The notes beneath the pieces were generated by a model, which saw only the letters and a program-made list of their open reading frames with translations, was not told the DNA's origin and made no database searches. A program made the position numbers and the translations under genes. A stretch of 64,000 nt of DNA from an uncultured Bacteroides sp. (lineage in GTDB: Bacteria > Bacteroidota > Bacteroidia > Bacteroidales > Bacteroidaceae): assembly GCF_910586915.1 (NCBI RefSeq), contig NZ_CAJULN010000004.1, forward strand, positions 66,134-130,133, given 5' to 3'. Below are positions 42,168 through 52,121 of the stretch, one piece after another; within the stretch, counting starts at the first letter, position 1, and the number at the start of each line of letters is the position of its first letter.

Positions 42168-43391
42168 TTAGAAGTTAATCATGTGCATAATCTTCTCTGT
42201 TGCTCCAGCATTATCGGTTACATAATTGCCGGCTTTCTCTCCTGTTTCGTTCAGGAAAGCGACATCGGTATGGAATCGGTTCAGCAATGTATCCAATTCG
42301 GTGTAGTCCTTGATGGAATAGGCACCTTTCGTTTCGAGCAATTGTATGGCTTCCATAAATTTTTGATACTTAGGTCCAAATATGACAGGAATGCCATATA
42401 CAGCAGCTTCTAATGTATTGTGGATACCCACTCCAAAGCCACCGCCGATATAAGCTATCTCGCCATATCGGTAAATGGAAGAGAGCAACCCGAAACAGTC
42501 GATAATCAAGCAATCGGCTTTCAACACGTTCTTTTCGTCGGCACGGGTGTAGCGCACGTAAGGACGCTTCAACTTTCCGATAATCTCCACCAGGTGGTTT
42601 TCGTCTATCACATGAGGAGCGATTATCAATTTCATCTCCGGATGATTGTTGAAGTATTCAATGAACAAGTCTTCATCGGGTCCCCACGAACTGCCTGCCA
42701 CAAATGTGAAACGGTTGTCGCCCTTAAACTTCGCTACCAACGGAAGTTCTTTCGCCTCTTCGCGAATCTGCAACACACGGTCGAAACGCGTATCGCCGAC
42801 CACCGTCACACGGTTGATGCCAATCTTCGACAAATAACGCTTGGAAGCTTCGTTCTGCACAAACAGATAATCGAAGTTTCTCAGCACGTGACGATACGTG
42901 CCGCCGTACCACTTGAAGAAAACCTGGTCGCGACGGAAAATGGAAGAGACGCTATAGACCGGAATGCGGCGTTTATGCAACTCGTCCAAATAGTTCTTCC
43001 AAAATTCGTATTTGATGAAGAACGCCATACAAGGAGTGGTGATATCCAAAAACTTCTTCACATTACGAGGTTTGTCGAACGGAAGGTAGCAGACGATATC
43101 GGCTCCCCGGTAATGCTTGCGCACTTCGTAACCGGAAGGTGAAAAGAAAGTCAGCAGTATCTTATAGCCGGGATAGGTGGAACGGATTTTTTCTATCAAC
43201 GGACGTCCCTGCTCAAATTCGCCCAACGAGGCTGCATGAAACCAAATGTACCTCTCTCCCTTCTCTACCTGCTGACGCAACAATTCATACACTACCCAAT
43301 GCCCTTTCATCATCTTGCGGGGTTTGTGACTGAAAGGAGCAGCCAAATGCACTGCGAAATCGTAGAGGATAATCGCCAGATTGTAAAGCAT
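42168..43391 (-). CDS. waaA: 3-deoxy-D-manno-octulosonic acid (Kdo) transferase
   Basis: WaaA (KdtA, GT30) transfers Kdo from CMP-Kdo to the lipid A precursor at the inner membrane. The 407-residue form starts MLYNLAIILYDFAVHLAAPF, its membrane anchor, followed by IWFHAASLGEFEQGRPLIEK, with the catalytic Glu of the family, and the C-terminal donor site IGGGFGVGIHNTLEAAVYGI. A longer frame begins inside gltX and is rejected. It lies 52 bases after gltX on the same strand. Confidence 0.95.
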   Translation of the reverse strand: MLYNLAIILYDFAVHLAAPFSHKPRKMMKGHWVVYELLRQQVEKGERYIWFHAASLGEFEQGRPLIEKIRSTYPGYKILLTFFSPSGYEVRKHYRGADIVCYLPFDKPRNVKKFLDITTPCMAFFIKYEFWKNYLDELHKRRIPVYSVSSIFRRDQVFFKWYGGTYRHVLRNFDYLFVQNEASKRYLSKIGINRVTVVGDTRFDRVLQIREEAKELPLVAKFKGDNRFTFVAGSSWGPDEDLFIEYFNNHPEMKLIIAPHVIDENHLVEIIGKLKRPYVRYTRADEKNVLKADCLIIDCFGLLSSIYRYGEIAYIGGGFGVGIHNTLEAAVYGIPVIFGPKYQKFMEAIQLLETKGAYSIKDYTELDTLLNRFHTDVAFLNETGEKAGNYVTDNAGATEKIMHMINF

Positions 43392-43443
43392 AACAAACAA
43401 ATATATGATTAAAATACTAACACACAGAAGAAAAGCCGGGAGA

Positions 43444-44970
43444 TTATCCCAGTTTTTCCACTGCACTGCGGATGCGGCTGATGGTTTCGTCCTTACCCAG
43501 CAGTTCGGTTATGTCGAACATATGAGGTCCCTTGCACTCTCCTACCACTGCCAGGCGGAAAGCATTCATTACATTACCCATATGATAACCCTTTTCCGTA
43601 ATCCAGCCGATAACGATGTCTTCCGAAGGTTTGGACGAGAAGTCCGCTATACCTTCCAGCACGGTTATCAGTTCGCCCATGATGCGGGGAGTATCTTCCG
43701 ACCAACGCTTTTTCACATCCTTTTCGGCATACTGCGTAGGAGCTGCAAAGAAGAAGCGGCTTTGGTCCCACAATTCTTTCACAAAGTTGACACGGCCTTT
43801 CACTAATGATACGACTTTAGCCAAATAATCATCGCTATAAGCCGCCGCGTCCACTCCATTTGCTGCCAATACCGGCTTGAACAGTTGGGCAAGTTCGGCA
43901 TCGGGCTTCATCATGATATATTCGTGGTTGAACCATGTTCCTTTCTTATAGTCGAATTTAGCACCCGACTTGCTACAATGATTCAGGTCGAACAGTTTCA
44001 CCAATTCGTCCATCGACATCACTTCCTGGTCGTTGCCCGGATTCCATCCTAGCAAAGCGAGGAAATTGATAACGGCTTCGGGCAGGTAACCCGATTCGCG
44101 GTAGCCCGAGGAGACGTCGCCCGATTTCGGGTCGTGCCATTCCAACGGGAATACAGGGAATCCCAAACGGTCGCCGTCGCGCTTGCTCAGTTTTCCATTG
44201 CCTTCCGGTTTGAGCAACAAAGGCAGATGGGCAAATTCGGGCATAGTGTCTTCCCAGCCGAAAGCGCGATACAACAGCACGTGCAAGGGAGCGGAAGGCA
44301 ACCACTCTTCACCGCGAATCACGTGAGACACTTCCATCAAATGGTCGTCTACGATATTTGCCAGGTGGTAAGTGGGCAGTTCGTCTGCCGATTTGTAGAG
44401 TACTTTGTCGTCGAGGATGGATGAATTGATAATTACTTCGCCGCGAATCAAGTCGTTCACGTGTACATCCTCATTCGGTTCTATTTTGAAACGGACTACA
44501 TATTGTTTGCCTTCAGCAATCAGTGCGTCCACTTCTTCTTTCGGCATAGTCAGTGAATTGCGCATCATTCCACGTGTAGATGCGTCATATTGGAAGTTAG
44601 CAATTTCCGCGCGTTTAGCATCCAGTTCCTCCGGAGTATCAAAAGCGATGTATGCCTTTCCATTTTCCAGCAAAACCTGCACGTATTTCTTGTAGATTTC
44701 ACGGCGTTCGGACTGACGGTACGGACCATGTTCGCCACCGAAACTCACACCTTCATCAAAATGGATACCCAACCACTTGAAAGATTCGAGTATATACTCT
44801 TCCGCTCCCGGAACGAACCGGTGAGAATCAGTATCTTCAATACGGAATATAAGGTCTCCGCCGTGCTGGCGCGCAAATAGATAATTATACAAAGCTGTAC
44901 GCACACCACCAATGTGCAATGCCCCGGTAGGACTTGGAGCAAAACGAACTCTTACTTTTCTTTCTGCCAT
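43444..44970 (-). CDS. gltX: Glutamate--tRNA ligase
   Basis: A class I aminoacyl-tRNA synthetase that charges tRNA-Glu. The 508-residue product has the HIGH box in [20 protein letters not shown] (residues about 10-29), the KMSKS-type box [12 protein letters not shown] near residue 260, and the C-terminal anticodon-binding domain ending IRSAVEKLG. It diverges from the HD phosphohydrolase gene and is followed by waaA. A TAATTTTG element about 35 bases upstream may be its -7 box. Confidence 0.97.
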   Translation of the reverse strand: MAERKVRVRFAPSPTGALHIGGVRTALYNYLFARQHGGDLIFRIEDTDSHRFVPGAEEYILESFKWLGIHFDEGVSFGGEHGPYRQSERREIYKKYVQVLLENGKAYIAFDTPEELDAKRAEIANFQYDASTRGMMRNSLTMPKEEVDALIAEGKQYVVRFKIEPNEDVHVNDLIRGEVIINSSILDDKVLYKSADELPTYHLANIVDDHLMEVSHVIRGEEWLPSAPLHVLLYRAFGWEDTMPEFAHLPLLLKPEGNGKLSKRDGDRLGFPVFPLEWHDPKSGDVSSGYRESGYLPEAVINFLALLGWNPGNDQEVMSMDELVKLFDLNHCSKSGAKFDYKKGTWFNHEYIMMKPDAELAQLFKPVLAANGVDAAAYSDDYLAKVVSLVKGRVNFVKELWDQSRFFFAAPTQYAEKDVKKRWSEDTPRIMGELITVLEGIADFSSKPSEDIVIGWITEKGYHMGNVMNAFRLAVVGECKGPHMFDITELLGKDETISRIRSAVEKLG

Positions 44971-45063
44971 AATATTGGGTTAGTAATATAGGTAAATTCA
45001 TGGCAAAATTAAACCTTTTTTTCCACACTATTGTTTTTTTTTGTACTTTTCGCAAAAATTTCA

Positions 45064-47142
45064 ATGGATATGGAACATTTGAAGAAGAAAAAGAGTTTTT
45101 CATGGAGAGATTTGCTATATAAATCACTGTTGCTCATAAGTACGGTGGCCTTCATCGTCTATTTTCTACCGCGCGACGGCAAGTTCAACTATCAATTTGA
45201 CATAAACAAGCCGTGGAAATACGGACAACTGATAGCCACTTTCGACTTCCCCATCTATAAGAGCGACGCAGTAGTGAAGAAGGAACAAGACAGCCTGATG
45301 GCGCTTTTCCAGCCTTATTACGAACTCGACAAAACTGTGGGAAAGGAAGCGATAGCCAAACTGAAGGAGAATTACCAAACGCACCTGAAAGGCCTGCTCC
45401 CTTCCGCAGACTACCTGCGCTACATCGAACGCACACTGAGAGAAATCTATGAGGCGGGAATCATTTCTACGGAGAATATACACCAACTGCACAAAGACAG
45501 TACTGCGTCCATCATGGTTATTGATGCTATCCTCGCCAACTCACGTCCCACAAATGATATTTATACCGTAAAAAAGGCCTACGAGCACCTGTTTTCGGCC
45601 GACTCCACCCACTTCAACCGGGAGATTCTCAGGCATTGCTCGCTGAACGACTACATCACTCCCAACCTTATCTTCGATGCAAAGAGAACCCAGACTGCCA
45701 AAGAAGAACTGCTGAACAGTTATTCGTGGGCAAACGGAATGGTAGTAAGCGGACAGAAAATTATCGACCGGGGCGAAATCATCAGCCCCGATACCTATAA
45801 TATATTGGAGTCGCTACGCAAAGAATCCATCAAGCGCAATGAATCGATGGAACAAAGCCGCCTGATACTGGGCGGGCAAATCCTGTTTACAGGTATGCTG
45901 ATACTCTGCTTCATGCTTTATCTCGACCTGTTCAGACAAGATTATTACGAACGGAAAGGCAGCCTGTCGCTGCTATTCACATTGATTGTGTTCTACAACA
46001 TCGTCACGGCCTTTATGGTGTCGCACAACTTGTTCAATGTGTACATCATCCCCTATGCCATGTTACCCATCATCATCCGCGTATTCCTCGATTCGAGAAC
46101 AGCGTTCCTGACGCACGTTGTCACCATATTGATTTGTTCCGTTTCACTGCGTTTCCCGCATGAGTTCATTCTCACCCAGTTAGCAGCAGGAATGATTGCG
46201 ATATTCAGTTTGAAAGAGCTCTCGCAAAGATCGCAGCTTTTCCGCACCGCCTTGTTGGTGATACTGACGTATGCTGCCGTTTATTTCGCCTTCGAGCTGA
46301 TGACGGAAAGCGGACTTTCAAACGACTTCTCCAAACTGAACATACGGATGTACACCTACTTCGTCATCAACGGAATCTTATTGCTGTTTGCTTATCCGTT
46401 GTTGTTCCTGCTCGAAAAAATGTTCGGGTTTACTTCCAACGTGACGTTAGTGGAGCTATCCAATATCAACAACGACCTGTTGAGACAAATGTCCGAAACA
46501 GTGCCAGGCACATTCCAGCACTCCATGCAGGTTGCTAACCTTGCCGCCGAAGCCGCCATCCGCGTCGGTGCGAAAAGCCAGTTGGTGCGTACGGGAGCTT
46601 TGTATCACGACATAGGGAAAATGGAAAATCCGGCGTTCTTTACAGAAAACCAGTCGGGCGGCGTCAACCCGCACAAGAACCTGGGATACGAACAGAGTGC
46701 GCAAGTTGTCATCAACCACGTCATCGACGGACTGAAACTTGCCGACAGACACAACCTGCCCAAAGCGGTGAAAGACTTTATCAGTACCCACCACGGACGG
46801 GGAAAAACCAAGTATTTCTATATTTCATGGAAGAATGAGCATCCGGACAAAGAGCCGAACGAAGAACTGTTCACCTATCCCGGTCCAAATCCATTCAGCA
46901 AAGAACAAGCGATTCTGATGATGGCGGATGCAGTGGAGGCAGCATCGCGAAGCCTGCCGGAATATACGGAAGAAAGTATCAGCAACCTGGTCGACAAGAT
47001 TATCGATTCACAGGTTGCCGAAGGTTATTTCAAGGAGTGTCCCATCACGTTCAAAGACATTGCGACAGTGAAAGCCGTATTCAAAGAAAAACTGAAAATA
47101 GCTTATCACACCCGAATCAGCTATCCTGAGTTAAAGAAGTAA
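45064..47142 (+). CDS. Membrane HD phosphohydrolase (PgpH-like, 7TMR-HD)
   Basis: The 692-residue protein has an N-terminal membrane segment (LLISTVAFIVYFLP), a large extracytoplasmic 7TMR-HDED domain (about 40-265), a block of several membrane helices (270-460) and a cytoplasmic HD domain with HSMQVANLAAEAAIRVGAKS (His486), YHDIGKMENPAFF (His515-Asp516) and STHHGRGKTKYFY. This layout is that of PgpH, a c-di-AMP phosphodiesterase in Firmicutes and other phyla, so a role in c-di-AMP turnover is likely but inferred. The start MDMEHLKKKK is chosen; upstream residues are not family-like. Its end overlaps the convergent phosphatase gene by 26 bases. Confidence 0.9.
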   Translation: MDMEHLKKKKSFSWRDLLYKSLLLISTVAFIVYFLPRDGKFNYQFDINKPWKYGQLIATFDFPIYKSDAVVKKEQDSLMALFQPYYELDKTVGKEAIAKLKENYQTHLKGLLPSADYLRYIERTLREIYEAGIISTENIHQLHKDSTASIMVIDAILANSRPTNDIYTVKKAYEHLFSADSTHFNREILRHCSLNDYITPNLIFDAKRTQTAKEELLNSYSWANGMVVSGQKIIDRGEIISPDTYNILESLRKESIKRNESMEQSRLILGGQILFTGMLILCFMLYLDLFRQDYYERKGSLSLLFTLIVFYNIVTAFMVSHNLFNVYIIPYAMLPIIIRVFLDSRTAFLTHVVTILICSVSLRFPHEFILTQLAAGMIAIFSLKELSQRSQLFRTALLVILTYAAVYFAFELMTESGLSNDFSKLNIRMYTYFVINGILLLFAYPLLFLLEKMFGFTSNVTLVELSNINNDLLRQMSETVPGTFQHSMQVANLAAEAAIRVGAKSQLVRTGALYHDIGKMENPAFFTENQSGGVNPHKNLGYEQSAQVVINHVIDGLKLADRHNLPKAVKDFISTHHGRGKTKYFYISWKNEHPDKEPNEELFTYPGPNPFSKEQAILMMADAVEAASRSLPEYTEESISNLVDKIIDSQVAEGYFKECPITFKDIATVKAVFKEKLKIAYHTRISYPELKK

Positions 47143-47587
47143 GCAGACCGGCACAGGCGTCTTCAAGAATATCAAGCACGTATTCAAAGCCTTCCGCCCC
47201 ACCGTAATAGGGGTCGGGCACGTGGTCGGCAGGGATGCGGGTGCAATATTCCGTCATGCGGTGAATCTTTTTCCATTCTTGGGTAGAAGGGGCTTTATCT
47301 TTCAAATCATCTATGTTACGGTCGTCCATACCGATGATTAAATCGAAATTGTAAAAATCGTCCGTGCAGACGGGGCGCGAACGGTGTACCAGTTGATAGC
47401 CGCGCCGGGCTGCATGGGCACGCATCCGGCTGTCAGGCAACTCGCCCTGATGATAAGAAAGGATTCCGGCAGAGTCTATCAAAAATTCCTTTTCCAATCC
47501 GGCTTCTTTTATCAGATGGAGCATTACACCTTCTGCCGTGGAACTGCGGCAGATATTTCCTAAACATACGAAGAGTATCTTTTTCAT
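47117..47587 (-). CDS. Low-molecular-weight protein-tyrosine phosphatase
   Basis: The 156-residue protein begins MKKILFVCLGNICRSSTAEG with the P-loop C(x)5R: Cys8 to Arg14, and has the general acid Asp in VPDPYYGGAEGFEYV. These enzymes remove phosphate from tyrosine, often on exopolysaccharide kinases, or from arginine. No partner kinase is nearby. I take the ATG at the family start rather than one 12 codons upstream. Confidence 0.94.
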   Translation of the reverse strand: MKKILFVCLGNICRSSTAEGVMLHLIKEAGLEKEFLIDSAGILSYHQGELPDSRMRAHAARRGYQLVHRSRPVCTDDFYNFDLIIGMDDRNIDDLKDKAPSTQEWKKIHRMTEYCTRIPADHVPDPYYGGAEGFEYVLDILEDACAGLLTSLTQDS

Positions 47588-47608
47588 GACTTTATGTGTG
47601 CGGGGTTG

Positions 47609-47738
47609 CACCACAGAGGACACAGAGTCTCACGGAGTTTTCTTCTTATGAGTAACAGCCGCAGTTACCACCGCTCATAAATGAACAGATTCATAAAAAA
47701 AGAAAAAAACTCTGTGAGACTCTGTACTCTCTGTGGTG
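47609..47738. repeat. Long imperfect inverted repeat
   Basis: Two 32-base arms (47609-47640 and 47707-47738) match as inverted repeats at about 28 of 32 positions; each begins caccacagag and ends near gagttt. The 66-base loop includes a smaller imperfect inverted repeat and an A-rich run. It fills the gap between the glycosidase stop (47741) and the phosphatase gene, so it could be a terminator for the former or a mobile palindromic repeat. The cacagag-rich wording resembles dispersed repeats in many bacterial genomes. Confidence 0.75.
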
Positions 47739-47740
47739 AA

Positions 47741-49537
47741 TTAGAATGAATTCAACAGTTGATTAGCCTTGTTCACGGTCGCTGCCGCCGGAATCTCCGG
47801 CATATCGCCCAAACGGAACGGAGCCAGCATTTTTTCTATTTTCTTCAATCCGGCTTTATTGCCCTTTTGCTCAAACTCGCGACGAAGAATCGTTATTTTC
47901 TCGTGTGCCTGTATTCCTTCTATCAAGCGTTCAAAGCGGATGCAACTGCGTGCTCCAGGATATACCATATAGGTATCTCCTGCCGCCCAAGTGCGGAAAC
48001 GTGAATCGAGCAATGGTTCTACCGGCCAACTGTTATAAGCCCAACGCAGATAACCGTCCAACTGTTTCTTGGCCGAATAGAAACTTATCCAAACAGCCTC
48101 GGCAGGTTCGGAGAAAGTAAATGTATTGGGGTGCGCTTCGGTGCAACAAGTATAATAAGTAGTACGCTTATTCTCGGCTGCACGGCGGATACGTACATCC
48201 TCGGGGAATTCCTGACCGATGGCAATGCAATAGTCATATAAGTCCGGCTCTATCTCCGCATGATAATTTCCAGCCAAAGAGACTTTGAAATTCGGGTCAG
48301 CCTTACGAATCACCTTAAGCGTTTTCTGCATCACCTCCATCGGACGTTCGTCCATAGCGATGGTACAGATGTCAAACCAGCCCTTTTCTTTCAGGTGTTT
48401 GGCGAAAGAAGTAAGCATTGCCACCCACATCTCTTCGTAGGCTTGTTCGCCCGGTGCGGTTTTCACAAACTTCAAAGAGTTGGTTGCCTGGTCGTAATAT
48501 TGGAAAGAGAGTTTCCAGGGAACCATTGAGTAACAGTTAATCTGCTTGTCGATACCAACGCTCATCATAAATTCCACCCAACGGTCGAAAATGGTATAAT
48601 CAAAAGCCCATGTACCGTCGGCACGTTTCATCCAAGTGACCATCGTGTCGAAGTAATCTTCCGTCTGACCGTTCCAGGGTTTATGCATCAGCGTGGCTGT
48701 GATAATTTTCTGTCCGGCATTTGCCAACATCTTCATCAACGGACGCATCGCCTCAAAATGCTCCTGACTCCACAAAGGAACTTGATGATAACGGGCTACG
48801 GCATACGGACTCTGCCACAAATCGAGGTGGTAAGCCCATTCCGACGGCTGAGGGAGTTCGCGGGAAGAGACATTGATTTCGAGGTTCAGGCGTTGCAACA
48901 GGCGTGAACCGTCATTAATCAGCAGCTCTCCTTTGTATGCTCCGGGAACGGCAGCTTGCGGAATCCAGCACTGCACCCAAACGGGCTGAACGGTACGGGC
49001 GGGCAAAGCCATTGATTTCAGTTCCGGGTCGAACGGGTCTGCCACCAATAATGAATCATAATCTGCCGACTGACGATGACCGCACGCTCCTCTTCCGTCC
49101 TTGTTCAGTTCGTCCGTCATCACATAACGCACGAAAGCGGCAGTGAGCGACTCTTTCGGAAGTGTGTTTCCTTTTTTGTCCTTAAAATCGGAGAAGCAGA
49201 AGTTAAGGTCTTTCAGTTCTGTTCCCGTCCATACAACTGCCTGCGCATTCACCCGTTCGCCACGCCAACCTTTTAAGGAGAGGTTTGTGTAAGCTCTCAA
49301 CGAGGGAAGCTGATGTTTTGCATAGCGTACATCTGTGGTGCCCCAGGCAACCTGTGTCGTGGTGACTGCCGCCCATTCCTTATCGGACGGTACCATAGGA
49401 TCGGGCAATTCCTGATAAGTTCCTAACGGAAACTTCGGTTGTCCTGTCGGGATTCCACACTGGGTCACTCCTTGCTGGGCAAGCAGCGAACTCATACTAA
49501 ATAGACTGGCTAAAGAAATAATAGTAAGTCGTTTCAT
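47741..49537 (-). CDS. Glycoside hydrolase family 123-like protein (DUF4091)
   Basis: The 598-residue protein has a signal peptide (MKRLTIISLASLFSMSSLLA), an N-terminal beta domain (to about 210) and a TIM-barrel-like DUF4091 domain. The motif IAMDERPMEVM places an Asp-Glu pair at residues 396-397, matching the substrate-assisted D-E pair of GH123 beta-N-acetylgalactosaminidases. Exported, it may release GalNAc from host glycans or glycolipids. There is no SusCD pair next to it. Family membership is from recognition of motifs; the substrate is inferred. Confidence 0.82.
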   Translation of the reverse strand: MKRLTIISLASLFSMSSLLAQQGVTQCGIPTGQPKFPLGTYQELPDPMVPSDKEWAAVTTTQVAWGTTDVRYAKHQLPSLRAYTNLSLKGWRGERVNAQAVVWTGTELKDLNFCFSDFKDKKGNTLPKESLTAAFVRYVMTDELNKDGRGACGHRQSADYDSLLVADPFDPELKSMALPARTVQPVWVQCWIPQAAVPGAYKGELLINDGSRLLQRLNLEINVSSRELPQPSEWAYHLDLWQSPYAVARYHQVPLWSQEHFEAMRPLMKMLANAGQKIITATLMHKPWNGQTEDYFDTMVTWMKRADGTWAFDYTIFDRWVEFMMSVGIDKQINCYSMVPWKLSFQYYDQATNSLKFVKTAPGEQAYEEMWVAMLTSFAKHLKEKGWFDICTIAMDERPMEVMQKTLKVIRKADPNFKVSLAGNYHAEIEPDLYDYCIAIGQEFPEDVRIRRAAENKRTTYYTCCTEAHPNTFTFSEPAEAVWISFYSAKKQLDGYLRWAYNSWPVEPLLDSRFRTWAAGDTYMVYPGARSCIRFERLIEGIQAHEKITILRREFEQKGNKAGLKKIEKMLAPFRLGDMPEIPAAATVNKANQLLNSF

Positions 49538-49585
49538 TGTTGTTAGTTAAATTAATAAAGGTTATTATAAGGGGGAATATTTTTA

Positions 49586-52042
49586 TCACATAGGGTCTAC
49601 ATCGTAATAGACAATCAGCGACTTGTAGCGTTCGTCCTCCATCATCTCGCGTTGAATGCGGAGAAGCAATTCGCGCGCCCGTGCCATCGGTGCATGGTGT
49701 TCAATCTTAAGCACTATCTTCTTTATAAACAGTGTTTGGATACGGGCAACCGGCGGTTTGTCCGGTCCCAGCACCCGATTGCCGAACACGGCGCGCAGTT
49801 TGTCAGCCATCGCTACCGCCATTTGGTCGAGCAACGCTTCGTTATGGTTTTTGAGATAGACGTATACCAGACGATAGTAGGGCGGATAATGAAACATCTG
49901 ACGTTCTGCCAGTTGTCCGCCCACCATCTCTTCGTAATCATTGGCTATGACCTTATGAATAATCGGATGGTCGATGCTTTTGGTTTGCAACACAACCCGT
50001 CCGCGTTTGTTCTTGCGTCCGGCACGTCCGGAAACCTGCGCCATCAGTTGGAAGGCACGCTCGTAAGACCGGAAGTCGGGATAGTTCAGCATGGTATCCG
50101 CATTGAGTATGCCGACGACACTTACATGATCGAAGTCCAGCCCTTTAGATACCATTTGCGTTCCGATAAGTATATCGGTTTTTCCCTGCTGAAAGTTCTC
50201 GATAATCTTTTCGTAGGCGGCTCGGGTACGGGTAGTATCCAAGTCCATCCGCGCTACGGCAGCTTCAGGAAACAGTATTTTTATATCGTCTTCCACTTTT
50301 TCCGTACCGAAGCCACGGTTCACCAACTCCGTCCCTTCGCAGGCGGGGCAGGCTTTGGGCAGTTGGTAAGTATAGCCGCAGTAGTGGCAAGTCAGTTGGT
50401 TGATTCCTTTATGATAGGTAAGGCTCACATCGCAGTTCTTGCACTTCGGCACCCAACCGCAAGTGCGGCATTCCACCATCGGAGCAAATCCGCGACGGTT
50501 TTGAAAAAGAATCACCTGCTCCTTCTGCTCCAGGGCTTCCTTCATATATTGTATCAGAAGCGGCGAGAACTGCCCCACCATCCTCTTCTTGCGGTGCAAT
50601 TCCTTTATATCGACCGGAATAATTTCCGGCAACTGAATTTCTTTATACCGCTCTTTCAGTTGTACGAAGCCGTACTTTCCGGTCATGGCGTTCTGCCACG
50701 TTTCGATGGATGGCGTTGCCGTTCCCAGCAACGTCTTGGCCCCATACATGGCGGCAAGGACGATGGCTGCATTGCGCGCATGATAACGCGGAGCGGGGTC
50801 TTGCTGCTTGTATGTATTTTCATGTTCCTCGTCTACAATCACCAGCCCTAACTTGCGGAAAGGCAGAAATACAGACGAGCGAACTCCGAGAATAATATCG
50901 TATCCATCCTCCCCGAGTTGTTTCTGCCATATTTCGACCCGTTCGGCGTCAGGGAACTTGGAGTGATAAATGCCGAGCCGCGAACCGAATACGCGTTGCA
51001 GGCGTTCTGTTATCTGAGTGGTCAATGCTATTTCCGGCAATAAGTACAACACCTGTTCTCCCCGGCGGACGGCCTCTTCTATGAGATGAATGTATATCTC
51101 GGTCTTGCCACTGGAGGTCACTCCATGCAGGAGGCAGACATTCTTTTCACGGAAAGAGTGTAGAATCTCGTCGTGTGCCCGTTGCTGAAACTCATTCAAT
51201 GCATTCAGCTCGCCCACCTCTTTTTCCTGCTTGTTCAGTCGGCCTATTTCGTGATGGTAAATCTCGAAAATCTTTTTGTCTACCAGTCCGTTCAATACGG
51301 CAGGAGCCACATTTGCCCGTTGCAGCAGTTCTTTTTTAGAGATTTCTTTGGGAGTGCCGTTGCCCAAAAGACCCGAACATTCTACATATTTCATAAGGAG
51401 CGCCAACTGCTTCGGGGCACGCGAGAGGATATCGAACAGAATATGCAGCCGCTTCTCGTCGGTAGTTCCGGCAAGGCGCACACGTGCCTCGGTCTTGGGC
51501 TTGTAGGTGCGCTTCAATTCTTCTTTCACGAAAATGGCTTCTTTGTCGAGCAGGGACTTGATGACCGTAAGGATGTTTTTAAGGCCGCTCTCCTTCTCCA
51601 ACTTAGTGACGCACTGCTGCGCATCTACCGCCAGCAAATCCAGAATGCGCTGTTCGCGTTCGGACAAAGGTGCGTCGGCTTCAAAGTCGGGGTTGTATTC
51701 CACCATCGTTTCGCTTTCCAGTTTCAGCCCCGAGGGCAATGCCGCTTTATATACGTCTCCCTGTGTGCAGAGATAATAATCGGCTATCCATTTCCAAAAC
51801 TTGAATTGTTCGGACAATAAAATAGGAGAAGCATCCAGCAGTGCCGATATTTCTTTCACTTCATATTCTGCCGGAGCGCAATAGTGGACATTGCGGACGA
51901 TAGCCGTATAGAACTTCTTCCGTCCGAAAGGAACTACCACACGGCAGCCTGTCTTCACTTCTTCCGCATACTCGTCGGGCAAAGAGTAGGTAAAACTCTT
52001 CGGAAGGGGAAGCGGCAATATGACATCTACATATTTTTTCAT
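49586..52042 (-). CDS. priA: Primosomal protein N' (replication restart helicase)
   Basis: PriA reloads the replisome at stalled forks. The 818-residue product starts MKKYVDVILPLPLPKSFTYS, has the 3'-DNA-binding domain, Walker A GVTSSGKTEIY, the Walker B VDEEHENTYKQQDPAPRYHA, and the zinc-binding insert with eight cysteines (CRTCGWVPKCKNC to CHCYCG-type CHYCGYTYQLPKACPAC), then helicase motifs V-VI (LIGTQMVSKGLDF, QVSGRAGRKNKRGRV). The ATG at 52042 is chosen over an upstream one that lies in the preceding terminator. Confidence 0.97.
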   Translation of the reverse strand: MKKYVDVILPLPLPKSFTYSLPDEYAEEVKTGCRVVVPFGRKKFYTAIVRNVHYCAPAEYEVKEISALLDASPILLSEQFKFWKWIADYYLCTQGDVYKAALPSGLKLESETMVEYNPDFEADAPLSEREQRILDLLAVDAQQCVTKLEKESGLKNILTVIKSLLDKEAIFVKEELKRTYKPKTEARVRLAGTTDEKRLHILFDILSRAPKQLALLMKYVECSGLLGNGTPKEISKKELLQRANVAPAVLNGLVDKKIFEIYHHEIGRLNKQEKEVGELNALNEFQQRAHDEILHSFREKNVCLLHGVTSSGKTEIYIHLIEEAVRRGEQVLYLLPEIALTTQITERLQRVFGSRLGIYHSKFPDAERVEIWQKQLGEDGYDIILGVRSSVFLPFRKLGLVIVDEEHENTYKQQDPAPRYHARNAAIVLAAMYGAKTLLGTATPSIETWQNAMTGKYGFVQLKERYKEIQLPEIIPVDIKELHRKKRMVGQFSPLLIQYMKEALEQKEQVILFQNRRGFAPMVECRTCGWVPKCKNCDVSLTYHKGINQLTCHYCGYTYQLPKACPACEGTELVNRGFGTEKVEDDIKILFPEAAVARMDLDTTRTRAAYEKIIENFQQGKTDILIGTQMVSKGLDFDHVSVVGILNADTMLNYPDFRSYERAFQLMAQVSGRAGRKNKRGRVVLQTKSIDHPIIHKVIANDYEEMVGGQLAERQMFHYPPYYRLVYVYLKNHNEALLDQMAVAMADKLRAVFGNRVLGPDKPPVARIQTLFIKKIVLKIEHHAPMARARELLLRIQREMMEDERYKSLIVYYDVDPM

Positions 52043-52050
52043 TGACGTCG

Positions 52051-52058
52051 CAAAGATA
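52051..52058 (-). promoter_or_regulatory. -7 element upstream of priA
   Basis: TATCTTTG on the minus strand lies nine bases before the priA ATG, directly after the T tract of the preceding terminator. A weak CTG at -33 spacing is all that precedes it. Confidence 0.45.
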
Positions 52059-52065
52059 TAAAAAA

Positions 52066-52092
52066 AGAGGCTTCCGACAGCCGGAAGCCTCT
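52066..52092 (-). terminator. Intrinsic terminator after the beta-barrel gene
   Basis: A perfect 11-base stem (agaggcttccg / cggaagcctct) with a 5-base loop is followed on the minus strand by seven T. It lies 30 bases past the stop of the gene at 52122 and is a clear intrinsic terminator. Confidence 0.88.
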
Positions 52093-52121
52093 GGTTCTGC
52101 AATGTTAAAAGAAATGTTTTA

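Noticed and set aside
49652..50851. 399-codon open frame opposite priA
   Set aside because: It is antisense to the helicase and zinc-binding region of priA and shows no domain, signal or plausible start context.
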